Position numbers and translations under genes: made by a program | Part shown: positions 25,458-33,291 of the stretch, in pieces | How positions within the stretch are numbered: position 1 is the stretch's first letter | How the letters are laid out: every line of letters starts with the position of its first letter | Assembly (NCBI RefSeq): GCF_001571145.1 | Contig: NZ_BCTF01000036.1 | Location: 1-49,232, forward strand | Source of the DNA: Hydrogenophaga flava NBRC 102514 | Lineage (GTDB): Bacteria > Pseudomonadota > Gammaproteobacteria > Burkholderiales > Burkholderiaceae_C | Length of the DNA: 49,232 nucleotides | Reading direction: 5' to 3' | Notes under the pieces: model-generated | The model's database searches: none | Told to the model about the DNA's origin: nothing | Seen by the model: the letters and a program-made list of their open reading frames with translations, nothing else

Positions 25458-26384
25458 ATGAGCTTTCTCTACAAATCCGACCCCGTGCGCGGCGCCCTGT
25501 GGGCTGAGCGGTTCGCGCAAAAACTGCCGGAACTGCGTTTTCGCATCTGGCCCGACACCGGAGACACGCATGACGTGCGCTACCTCGCCGCGTGGGAGCC
25601 CCCGCAGGACCTGGCCACCCGGTTTCCAAATCTGGAGGTGCTGTTCTCCGTTGGGGCTGGCATCGACCAGTTCGATTTTTCCGCGATCCCCGAGACGCTG
25701 CCGGTGGTGCGCATGGTCGAGTCCGGCATCGTCAACGGCATGGTCGAGTACGTGACCCTGGCCGTGTTGTCCCTGCACCGCGACTGGCACACCTACCGCC
25801 AACAGCAGCAGGAAGGCCGCTGGCAGACCCATCGCGTGTTTCCCGCCTCGTCGCGACGCGTCGGTGTGCTGGGCCTGGGTGTGCTGGGCCGCGCCGTGCT
25901 GGAGCGCCTGGGCAGCTTCGGCTTTCCCTGTGCGGGCTGGAGCCGGTCGCCGCAAACCATCGAAGGCGCCGAATGCCATGCCGGCCCCGATGGCTTGCAG
26001 GCCTTTCTGGAACGCACCGACATCCTGATCTGCCTGCTGCCCCTGACCGACAGCACCTGCGGCATTCTGTGCCAATCGCTGTTCGACCAGTTGCCGCGGG
26101 GTGCCTGCCTGATCAACGTGGGCAGGGGCGCGCACCTGGTGCAGGACGATCTGCTGAAGGCCCTCGAAGCAGGCCAGCTCTCCCGCGCTGTGCTGGACGT
26201 GTGCGAACCGGAGCCGCTGCCGCCAGGGCATGCGTTCTGGACGCACTCCCAGGTGACCCTCACGCCCCACATCGCCAGCATGACGCAGCCCGAAACCGCA
26301 GCCGATGCGGTCCTCGACAACCTGCGGCGGCACCAACAAGGCCTGCCCATGATCGGGCTGGTCGACCGCACGCGCGGTTACTGA
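25458..26384 (+). CDS. D-2-hydroxyacid dehydrogenase (GhrA-like glyoxylate/hydroxypyruvate reductase)
   Basis: This is an NAD(P)H-dependent reductase of 308 residues that converts 2-oxoacids such as glyoxylate or hydroxypyruvate to hydroxyacids. The nucleotide motif GLGVLG is at residues 139-144. The catalytic residues fit GhrA spacing: Arg223 in INVGRGAHL, Glu252 in CEPEPLP and His271 in TPHIAS. FSVGAGIDQF near residue 63 is also GhrA-like. The gene is separated by 6 and 17 bases from its neighbours. It probably handles the oxoacid produced when the dehydrogenase cleaves an N-substituted amino acid. The exact oxoacid is not determined. Confidence 0.88.
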   Translation: MSFLYKSDPVRGALWAERFAQKLPELRFRIWPDTGDTHDVRYLAAWEPPQDLATRFPNLEVLFSVGAGIDQFDFSAIPETLPVVRMVESGIVNGMVEYVTLAVLSLHRDWHTYRQQQQEGRWQTHRVFPASSRRVGVLGLGVLGRAVLERLGSFGFPCAGWSRSPQTIEGAECHAGPDGLQAFLERTDILICLLPLTDSTCGILCQSLFDQLPRGACLINVGRGAHLVQDDLLKALEAGQLSRAVLDVCEPEPLPPGHAFWTHSQVTLTPHIASMTQPETAADAVLDNLRRHQQGLPMIGLVDRTRGY

Positions 26385-26401
26385 AACCCCAACCGACCAC
26401 C

Positions 26402-27394
26402 ATGAAGACACTGTTGTTGAACAAAGAGAACGTGGGCCGCCTGATCCGCATGAACGAAGTCATCGGGACGGTGGAAGAGGCCTACAAGGCCTTCAACAGC
26501 GGCCAGGTGAATCAGCCGCCCTACACCTGCATCCACCTGCCACCGCCTCGGGGCGAGATCGACTTCAAGCTGGGCTATTGCGAAGCCAATGAAATGATTT
26601 CCATGAAGGCCTCGTCCGGTGGCTTTCCCAACAACCTGGCGGAGCACGGCGTGCCCAGCGGCATGGGCACCATTTTGCTGTTCGACGCCCGCACCTGCGC
26701 CCTGGTCTGCGTCATGGACGGCAGCCTGATCACCGGCCTGCGCACCGGTGCCGCGGGTGCCGTGTCGGTCAAGGTGCTGGCCCGCCAGAACGCCCGGAAG
26801 ATCACCTCCATCGGCACCGGCAACCAGGCCCGCATGCAGATCCGGGCCATCCGCGAGGTGATGAAGATCGAAGAAATCCACGCCTGGGACCACCACCCCG
26901 AGAACCTCGCCCGCTACAAGGCCGACATCGAACACGAGTTTGGCATTCCGGTGGTGATGGCCCGCTCCATGCAAGCCGCGGTGGAACAGGCAGACATCCT
27001 GATCACCACCACCCGCGGCAAAGGCGCGCTGGTGCAAGCCGCCTGGATACAGCCCGGCACGCACATCGTGGCCATGGGCACGGACACGTATGGCAAGCAG
27101 GAACTGGAACCAGAGATTTTTCGCAACGCCAAGATCGTCAACGACTCGATCGCGCAGTGCATCGAAAAGGGCGAGACCTGGCACCCGCTGAACCAGAACA
27201 TCATCACCCAGGACAACATCCACGCAGAGATCGGCGAGATCCTGCTGGGCCAAAAGCCGGGGCGCGAGACCGACCAAGAGATCACGATCTTCGACTCCAC
27301 GGGCATGGCCATCCAGGACAACACCACCGCGGCCAGGATCTACCGAAACGCCATCGCCAGCCACACCGGCACCACCTTTGAGTTCATTCCATGA
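26402..27394 (+). CDS. Ornithine cyclodeaminase/mu-crystallin family protein (EutC/BhcD-like)
   Basis: This is an NAD(H)-dependent enzyme of 330 residues. Visible features are Lys69 in MISMKAS, Arg114 in ITGLRTGAAGAV and the nucleotide motif GTGNQARMQ (138-146). Characterised members are ornithine cyclodeaminase, alanine dehydrogenase, ketimine reductase, iminosuccinate reductase BhcD and the ectoine-linked EutC. It overlaps the start of the lyase gene by ATGA. An OCD-family gene next to a threonine-dehydratase-family gene is the arrangement seen for EutC/EutB and BhcD/BhcB, which suggests an imine or hydroxyamino acid route. True ornithine cyclodeaminase activity is less likely, since no arginase or proline gene is nearby. 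Confidence 0.85.
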   Translation: MKTLLLNKENVGRLIRMNEVIGTVEEAYKAFNSGQVNQPPYTCIHLPPPRGEIDFKLGYCEANEMISMKASSGGFPNNLAEHGVPSGMGTILLFDARTCALVCVMDGSLITGLRTGAAGAVSVKVLARQNARKITSIGTGNQARMQIRAIREVMKIEEIHAWDHHPENLARYKADIEHEFGIPVVMARSMQAAVEQADILITTTRGKGALVQAAWIQPGTHIVAMGTDTYGKQELEPEIFRNAKIVNDSIAQCIEKGETWHPLNQNIITQDNIHAEIGEILLGQKPGRETDQEITIFDSTGMAIQDNTTAARIYRNAIASHTGTTFEFIP

Positions 27395-28368
27395 GCATGC
27401 TCGAACACCCCACCCTGCAGGACATCCACCAGGCCCGTGATCGGCTGAGGCCCCTCATCCGGCACACGCCGCTGCTGCGCGCAGAGAAGATCGAGGCCAG
27501 CGTCGGTTGCCAGCTGTATCTGAAGCCCGAGACCCTGCAGATCACCGGCGCCTTCAAGATCCGGGGCGCGCTGAACAAGTCGCTGTCACTCCCCAAAGAA
27601 GCCATTGCCAACGGCATCATCGCCACCTCGTCGGGCAACCATGCCCAGGGGCTGGCCTATGCCGCCCGGATGCTGGGCGTCAAGGCGGTGCTGGTGGTGC
27701 CCGTGACCACGCCCAAGATCAAGATTCAGAACACCCAGGCGCTGGGCGCGGAAGTGGTGCTGTTCGATGGCGACACCGCCGCCCGATGGAAGCGGGGGTA
27801 CGAGATCGCCGCAGAGCACCACTACGCGGTGGTGCACGCCTTTGAGGACCCGCTGGTCATGGCCGGCCAGGGCACCATCGGCCTTGAAATCCTGGAAGAC
27901 CTGGCCGATGTGGACACGGTCATCATCCCCATGGGCGGCGGCGGCCTCATCTCCGGCATCGCCACCGCCATCAAGGAAACCCGGTCCTCGGTGCGTGTCA
28001 TCGGCGCCGAACCCGCCCTGACCCCCAAGTACTTCCACAGCCGCATCAACAAGGAACGCACTTCGCTGCCGCTCAAGAACACCATTGCGGACGGTTTGCG
28101 CATCAGCGTGCCAGGGCAGAACCCCTACCCCATCATCGAAAGGTATGTCGACGAAATCATCCTCGTCGAGGACGAACACATCATCGCGGGCATGCGCGCG
28201 CTGGCCAAGGATGCCAAGCTGATCGCCGAGCCCGCCGCCTCCATCGGCATCGGCGCCATGCTGGCCGGCAGCGTGAAGCTCAGGCCCGACGAAAAGGTCT
28301 GTGTGGTGCTGACCGGTGGCAACTGGGACCTGTGCGACCTGGCCGACGTCTATCAACGCGAAGAGTGA
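27391..28368 (+). CDS. PLP-dependent threonine/serine dehydratase family lyase (EutB/BhcB-like)
   Basis: This is a fold-type II PLP enzyme of 325 residues that removes ammonia and water from hydroxyamino acids. The Schiff-base lysine is Lys56 in GAFKIRGA. SSGNHAQG near residue 81 contacts the substrate carboxylate, and the phosphate-binding glycine loop is in PMGGGGLISG near residue 180. There is no C-terminal ACT regulatory domain, so it is catabolic or a hydroxyaspartate/hydroxyectoine-type lyase rather than the biosynthetic IlvA. It ends the rightward operon. A 3' copy with high similarity, missing 25 internal codons, lies at 32896-33291. Confidence 0.9.
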   Translation: MSMLEHPTLQDIHQARDRLRPLIRHTPLLRAEKIEASVGCQLYLKPETLQITGAFKIRGALNKSLSLPKEAIANGIIATSSGNHAQGLAYAARMLGVKAVLVVPVTTPKIKIQNTQALGAEVVLFDGDTAARWKRGYEIAAEHHYAVVHAFEDPLVMAGQGTIGLEILEDLADVDTVIIPMGGGGLISGIATAIKETRSSVRVIGAEPALTPKYFHSRINKERTSLPLKNTIADGLRISVPGQNPYPIIERYVDEIILVEDEHIIAGMRALAKDAKLIAEPAASIGIGAMLAGSVKLRPDEKVCVVLTGGNWDLCDLADVYQREE

Positions 28369-28535
28369 TCGCGCAAGTTTGCGGTTCATGCGAGAGGACG
28401 GCAGTGTGACCAAAGCATCATCTGCCAAGTCCCACTCCAAAACGATATGAAGCGTGGCCTCGCACCCTGAAGCCCGCATCACGCTGTGGCGCAGCGCGCT
28501 CAATCTCTCCGTCACGATGACACATGGGAAACCCA

Positions 28536-28852
28536 ATGAGCACCAAACACCTTGCTGAACTTGTCGCTCTCGACCATGTACACCTCGCCCACCCCGTCGC
28601 GGCGTGGCGCCAGCACGCAGCACGCGATCCGCTGCTGACCGGCGCGCGGTGACTGGCTCACGGACGATAAGGCCACGAACTGCTGGACGCCTTCGCCGAC
28701 CTGTGGTGCGTGAACCTCTTCCATGGCCAGGAAGGTGTGGTGCAGGTCACCACCGCAAAGAAGCGCCAGCGTAGGCCGCCCTCCACTTCGACCTTGCCTG
28801 CGAGCTGTCGATCCGCCTTGTCACCAAGCTGGTCGAGATCACGACCCTGAGC
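28536..28852 (+). pseudogene. Decayed N-terminal fragment of a class III aminotransferase
   Basis: From ATG 28536 the translation reads LVALDHVHLAHPVAAWRQH and then LLTGAR before a stop. It lines up with LDALDRAHLIHPVAPWRVH and ILTGAQ of the intact aminotransferase at 38760-40175. Similarity continues in shifted frames: LLDAFADLWCVNL (intact LLDAFAGLWCVNV), GQEGVVQ, then LSIRLVTKLVEI (intact AIRLAAKLVQI). Stops and at least two frameshifts rule out function. The fragment ends where the esterase coding sequence begins to overlap. About 95 codons of a roughly 470-codon gene remain. Confidence 0.85.
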
Positions 28853-30347
28853 CGACCCTCGCCTGAGACATGGCCCTGGGAGGGAGCCTGTAGTCGTCCA
28901 TACCCAATGCCGACTGTTCAGCAAACCGCATCATCGTTCGGCCTTCTCCGTTGTTGGTCGGCCATCCGGGAAGGCCGTCAACGACAAACCGGACCCATGC
29001 TGTGTGCATCGCGGCGGCCAAGGACAACGGCGCACCCGGACCAGTGATCTCGCGACCTGCTGGCGTGTCGATCTGATCGAACACAAACGGGATTTCCAAT
29101 CCGTGCGCCGCGCCCAGCCTGCCTCCGTGAAGGCACGACTGCCACTCGAACTCATAGAGATACGCGTCGCAACCTGCTTCAGCTGCGTGATGGGCGATGA
29201 GCCGTGCAGGCTCTCTGTAGAAGTAGTCCGATTGCATGGCACAGAGCAGCTCGCCGGGTCGGCAATTGGCGTACTTTCGCTGGTAGTGCAACTCAAGTCG
29301 GCTCGACCACCCCACTGCGTCGGCAAACCGCCTCGGGAGATCGCCTTCTGCCTGGTCCAGCGTTCCATTGGGAAGCAGATACAGCCGCATCTCCTCAAGG
29401 TTGGATCCGACAAGGATGTCGACCTTCGCGAGGTCCGAGCCCCCCTGCCTCCCAGACAATGCATCGATCGGCGCGTGAGTCAACACCTCTGCGTCGACCA
29501 CAGGACGCAGCGGGAAGTATTGCCGTGCACTCATTCCAAGGGTCTGCCGAAGTGCCGGATCGCCAGCCAACCTGTTGACGGCGGCGATGCACCTCTCGAT
29601 GGGAACCGTCTTCATCGCCTCGACTGTTGGCGCAACGCCCAGCAGTCGTGCGATCGCTCGACTCGCAAGTTCGGCCTCTTCGATCGTTTGCGTGCTGGTG
29701 CTGGGGCTCTGCAGGATGGCGCGGCCGAACAAGCCCTTGGTGTCTGGCATCCCGATCAGGCAAGCCACGGAGCCTGCGCCGGCTGAGCCACCAGCAATCG
29801 TCACACGCCGCGGATCGCCACCAAAGCGATGGATGTGCTTCTGCACCCACCGCAATGCACACACCTGGTCAAGAAGTCCGCGATTGGCCGGCGTCCCTGG
29901 CAAATGCATGAAGCCGTCGATGCCCACTCGGTAGTTCAGCGAAACGAACACGATTCCGTGCCGTGCGAAGGCGGCCCCGTCGTAAACCGGGTCGCCCGCA
30001 TAGCCTCGCATGAAAGCGCCACCGGGAATCCAGATCATCACCGGCCAACCGGCGCCTTGGGGTGGATCGGACGGCGCCCACACGTTCAGTGTCAGGCAGT
30101 CATCACCACCGAAGAACGCTTCGCCGGCGCGCCGAGGGGCTTGAGGCGATGCCGGTCCAAACTGGAGAGCCTGCAATTCCCCATCCCATGGACCTCGCGC
30201 CTGCGGGGCAGCGAAGCGCTGGGTCCCATAGGGAGTGGCCGCGTAGGGCACCCCACGGAACACCATGAGCCCGTCCTCGAACCGACCACGTATGGACCCG
30301 AGCCCGTCGATAGCCAGGCACGGCCCCGATCTTGCGGAAGCGACCAC
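28839..30347 (-). CDS. Type-B carboxylesterase
   Basis: This is an alpha/beta-hydrolase of the carboxylesterase/cholinesterase family, 502 residues. Visible features are the opening IRGRFEDGLMVFRGVPYAA, the EDCL-type segment GGDDCLTLNVWAP near residue 80, the oxyanion loop WIPGGAF near residue 106, and nucleophile Ser188 in AGGSAGAGS. It has GGSAG where most relatives have GESAG. The start appears to be a GTG at 30347, 9 bases after the Bug-family gene stop. Its last codons (ARVGSGS then stop) lie inside the aminotransferase remnant, so the C-terminus may be a product of the rearrangement. It has no signal peptide. The substrate is unknown; pairing with a Bug receptor suggests import then hydrolysis of a carboxylate ester. 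Confidence 0.85.
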   Translation of the reverse strand: MVASARSGPCLAIDGLGSIRGRFEDGLMVFRGVPYAATPYGTQRFAAPQARGPWDGELQALQFGPASPQAPRRAGEAFFGGDDCLTLNVWAPSDPPQGAGWPVMIWIPGGAFMRGYAGDPVYDGAAFARHGIVFVSLNYRVGIDGFMHLPGTPANRGLLDQVCALRWVQKHIHRFGGDPRRVTIAGGSAGAGSVACLIGMPDTKGLFGRAILQSPSTSTQTIEEAELASRAIARLLGVAPTVEAMKTVPIERCIAAVNRLAGDPALRQTLGMSARQYFPLRPVVDAEVLTHAPIDALSGRQGGSDLAKVDILVGSNLEEMRLYLLPNGTLDQAEGDLPRRFADAVGWSSRLELHYQRKYANCRPGELLCAMQSDYFYREPARLIAHHAAEAGCDAYLYEFEWQSCLHGGRLGAAHGLEIPFVFDQIDTPAGREITGPGAPLSLAAAMHTAWVRFVVDGLPGWPTNNGEGRTMMRFAEQSALGMDDYRLPPRAMSQARVGSGS

Positions 30348-30356
30348 CGACGGCTC

Positions 30357-31352
30357 TTACTCGGCCAGCCCGAGCCGCGTGATGATCGGGCGAAACACAG
30401 CTGAATAGCGATCCGTCCAGGCCTTCACGTCTGCAGGCGTTGACTCGATGGGCGATACATGCACCGTTTCGAGGTTCTTGCGGTACCCAGCGTCGGATCG
30501 AACGCAATTCGTTGTAACTTCGCTCAAGCGCTTCAAAACTGCGGGCGGTGTTCCTGCCTTGACGACCAGAGCAAGCCACCCCGGGCGCGCCAAGTCCTTG
30601 CTGCCAGTCAACTCCACGATGGTCGGAACATCCGCAAATGCCTTCTCTCGCGCCTCGGTGTAGACCGAAAGCGCCACGATTCGACCATCCTTGATGAGCG
30701 GACCTGCCGTTCCGGAGGTGAGTGTCATGATGTCGATCTGGCCACCCGTCAGCGCAATGGCGCCGGCCGACTCGCCAACGAATGGCACATGCGTTCCTTC
30801 GGCTTTGAGGTGATGCGCCACTGCCGCCGTCAGCAGATGTGCAGGGCTGCCCTTGCCCGGGGAGCCGAAGTTCACGCCGCCGGGCTGCTTGGCGGCATAG
30901 GCCGAAATGTCAGACAGCTTCTTGATCCCGCTCTGCGTGCTCGCGACCAACATCAGCGGTGACGTGCTCAGCACCGCAACGCCGTCGAAGTCCTTCTCCA
31001 CGTCGTAGGGAAGTTTCTTGTAGACGTACGGCGTGATCGTCATCTGCGACATGCCGACGGTCATGATGGTGTAGCCGTCGGCGGGCTGGTTCTTCAGGAA
31101 GTTGGTCGCCACGACGCCGTTCGCACCCGGCTTGTTGATGACGACGACCGGCTGGCCCAGCTCACGGGCTGCGCATTCTGCCCAGATGCGGCTGATTTTC
31201 TCGGATTGGCTCCCCGGCGGCTGCTGCGCAATGAGCTCCACAGCCCTGTTCGGATACGCGGCTTGCGCATGGGCGCCAAGAGGAGCAACCAGCGCGGCTG
31301 CACAGGTCGCGGCGGCAAGACAAAGGGATGTTGAAGGCTTGAACTGGTACAC
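30357..31352 (-). CDS. Bug-family tripartite tricarboxylate transporter receptor
   Basis: This is a periplasmic binding protein of the Bug/TctC family, 331 residues. A signal peptide (MYQFKPSTSLCLAAATCAAA, cleavage after AHA near residue 29) is followed by YPNRAVELIAQQPPGSQSE, where the family's YP-x-[KR]-P/A-V opening is recognisable. VVVINKPGANGVVATNFLKN near residue 70 and PADGYTIMTVG near residue 90 are strong family markers. No TctA/TctB membrane genes are present, which is usual for orphan Bug receptors in Burkholderiales. It is divergent from the LysR gene and precedes the esterase, so the trio forms one regulatory unit. Confidence 0.92.
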   Translation of the reverse strand: MYQFKPSTSLCLAAATCAAALVAPLGAHAQAAYPNRAVELIAQQPPGSQSEKISRIWAECAARELGQPVVVINKPGANGVVATNFLKNQPADGYTIMTVGMSQMTITPYVYKKLPYDVEKDFDGVAVLSTSPLMLVASTQSGIKKLSDISAYAAKQPGGVNFGSPGKGSPAHLLTAAVAHHLKAEGTHVPFVGESAGAIALTGGQIDIMTLTSGTAGPLIKDGRIVALSVYTEAREKAFADVPTIVELTGSKDLARPGWLALVVKAGTPPAVLKRLSEVTTNCVRSDAGYRKNLETVHVSPIESTPADVKAWTDRYSAVFRPIITRLGLAE

Positions 31353-31474
31353 GGAGTCTCCTGTTTATTGAACAACCGGCCTGTGTCCGACCGATCGCAT
31401 GCAGGGCAGTTTAGGGAGGCCAGCGCCCGCGGACAAACGGGAATATTGAATGACTGCACGCATAAAATTCATGG

Positions 31475-32431
31475 ATGCAGTTCCTGCCCACGACCACCGC
31501 CCTCCGATGCCTGGACGCGAGTGCACGCTCGGGCAGCTTTACGCGTGCGGCGAAAGAGCTCAATCTGACACAAAGCGCCGTCAGCAATCAGATCCTCAAC
31601 CTGGAACGACAGCTCGGGGTGACATTGTTCGACCGAGAGCACGGACGCCTGGAACTGACTCCCGTCGGCCGCTTGTACTGGGAAGAAACCCTGGCGGCAC
31701 TCCAACAGCTCCACCGAGCAACCCGCCGCATCACCGACAAGAGTGACAAGCACTCCACGCTGACCGTGTCCGCTCCGTCCTCCTTTGCGAACTTGTGGCT
31801 GATGCCTCGAATCGGTGAGTTCGTGCGCCAGAACCCAGAGGTCAGACTCAACCTGATTGATCGCTCGGACGCTCAGGGCGCGCAATCCGCGCAATCGGAT
31901 GCCGCGATCGAACTCTGCGAGACCCATCCGACGGGGATGTCGTCCGTATGCCTTCTCTCCTTGGTCTATCGGCCCTACGCATCGCCAGCCTTGTTGTGTC
32001 GGCCTGACCTTGCGAAATATCTGGTCGAGGGGACCACCTTCTCGCCACAAGGCTTGCCAGACCTGCTGAAGTCAGTGCCGTTGATCAGAACGAGCATGGC
32101 CAACGCATGGGAGGCCTGGTTGCGCCTGGCAAACCTCGACAGGGAGGTCGAGCCAGGCCTTCTCGCAGAGGGGCCTGCGTACGCCCAAGCCTCACTCGCC
32201 CTCACCGCCGTGATCAGTGGCATCGGCGTCGCACTTCTTCCTGGTTATGTGGCGGATGGATACCGCAAGCAAGGCGCGATCACTCAACTGAGTTCGATCG
32301 GCTGGCCCGCGAACAGGGCCTACCGACTTCAGTGGAACTCGGATGCCACGCCCAGGGCAGGCTTGCGCCGCCTCATTGAATGGGCGGAGACGATCGCGAC
32401 CTCGGAGCTTGACGTTTTGGCAGGCATTTAG
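31475..32431 (+). CDS. LysR-family transcriptional regulator (GcvA-like)
   Basis: This is a DNA-binding regulator of 318 residues. The winged helix-turn-helix is at residues 1-60 (FTRAAKELNLTQSAVSNQI, LERQLGVTLFDRE). The effector-binding domain follows, from LTVSAPSSFANLWLMPRI near residue 95, the form seen in GcvA-like members. It is divergent from the Bug receptor across a 122-base intergenic region that should hold the shared operator. Classical LysR logic predicts autorepression and inducer-dependent activation of the Bug-esterase pair. Confidence 0.92.
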   Translation: MQFLPTTTALRCLDASARSGSFTRAAKELNLTQSAVSNQILNLERQLGVTLFDREHGRLELTPVGRLYWEETLAALQQLHRATRRITDKSDKHSTLTVSAPSSFANLWLMPRIGEFVRQNPEVRLNLIDRSDAQGAQSAQSDAAIELCETHPTGMSSVCLLSLVYRPYASPALLCRPDLAKYLVEGTTFSPQGLPDLLKSVPLIRTSMANAWEAWLRLANLDREVEPGLLAEGPAYAQASLALTAVISGIGVALLPGYVADGYRKQGAITQLSSIGWPANRAYRLQWNSDATPRAGLRRLIEWAETIATSELDVLAGI

Positions 32432-32605
32432 AGCAAGTGCAGATGGGTCAAACAGACGGGGCACCGTGCGAGTTGCCAGGCATCTGGATTCGCTACAGCC
32501 CCATCGGGCTGACCCGGTGCAAGAGCATTACCTGACGCAGCGTGTGAGCGCCTGTGGGCCATCACCCGCAGTCGTCCGTGCGCCGTCGACACGGTGTGGG
32601 TCGCG

Positions 32606-32883
32606 TCACGCGGCAAGCGCCATCTCGTCCACCGCACAGAACCAGCTCACGCCGTGCGGCAGCGCGTCGTCGTTGAAGTCGTGCAAGGGTGGTGAAGCGG
32701 GCGTTCGCCGCCGCCCTAACCGAGCCAGAGATAGGCGCCGGGCCGCTTGCGAAGCATGAACGCGAAGTCCTCGGGGGCGCATGCCGGCCACGGTGCGACG
32801 CCGGATTTCAGGCCGGCAACCTCGGTGGCCCGCTGCGCGAGTTGCGCCTCAGCTGCGCTGTTCACAGCGACTGGACAATAGCG
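32606..32883 (-). pseudogene. Decayed 3' fragment of an M20 amidohydrolase
   Basis: On the minus strand, segments read VNSAAEAQLAQRATEVAGL and EDFAFMLRKRPGAYLWLG followed by a stop. In another frame, FNDDALPHGVSWFCAVDEM ends at TGA 32606-32608. These match VNTAAEAAVALEAAQAAGL, EDFAFMLQRRPGAYLWLG and FNDDALPLGVRWFCEVVAR of the intact gene at 7816-9048. Stops and frameshifts make it non-functional. Only about the last 95 codons remain, abutting the lyase fragment. Confidence 0.85.
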
Positions 32884-32895
32884 GTGGCACGTCAC

Positions 32896-33291
32896 CTAGG
32901 CCTGACCTATCTGGACACGGTCATCATCCCCATGAGTGGCGGCGGCCTCATCTCCGGCATCGCTACCGCCATCAAGGAAACCTGCCTCTCGGTGCCGCTC
33001 AAGAACACCATTGCGGACGGTTTGCGCATCAGCGTGCCGGGGCAGAACCCCTATCCCATCATTGAAAAGTACGTGGACGAGATCGTTCTGGTCGAGGACG
33101 AACACATCATCGCGGGCATGCGCGCGCTGGTCAAAGATGCGAAGCTGATCGCCGAGCCTGCCGCCTCCATCGGCATCGGCGCCCTGCTGGCCGGCAGCGT
33201 GAAGCTCAGGCCCGACGAAAAAGTCTGTGTGGTGCTGACCGGCGGCAACTGGGACTTGTGCGACCTGGCCGAGGTCTATGCGGGTGGTTGA
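32896..33291 (+). pseudogene. 3' fragment of the dehydratase-family lyase, direct repeat of 27.9-28.4 kb
   Basis: From DTVIIPMSGGGLISGIA onward the sequence repeats the C-terminal part of the lyase at 27391-28368 in the same orientation, with few base changes. It lacks 25 codons in frame (between KETCLSV and PLKNTIADG) and ends VYAGG instead of VYQREE. The N-terminal domain with the PLP lysine is gone, so it cannot be a lyase. The open frame upstream (from 32689) only runs antisense through the M20 remnant. Its stop abuts the stop of the convergent FAD oxidase at 33292. Confidence 0.88.

Noticed and set aside
32689..33291. A functional 200-residue lyase-like protein
   Set aside because: The N-terminal domain with the PLP lysine is absent and the first 70 codons are antisense to an M20 remnant.
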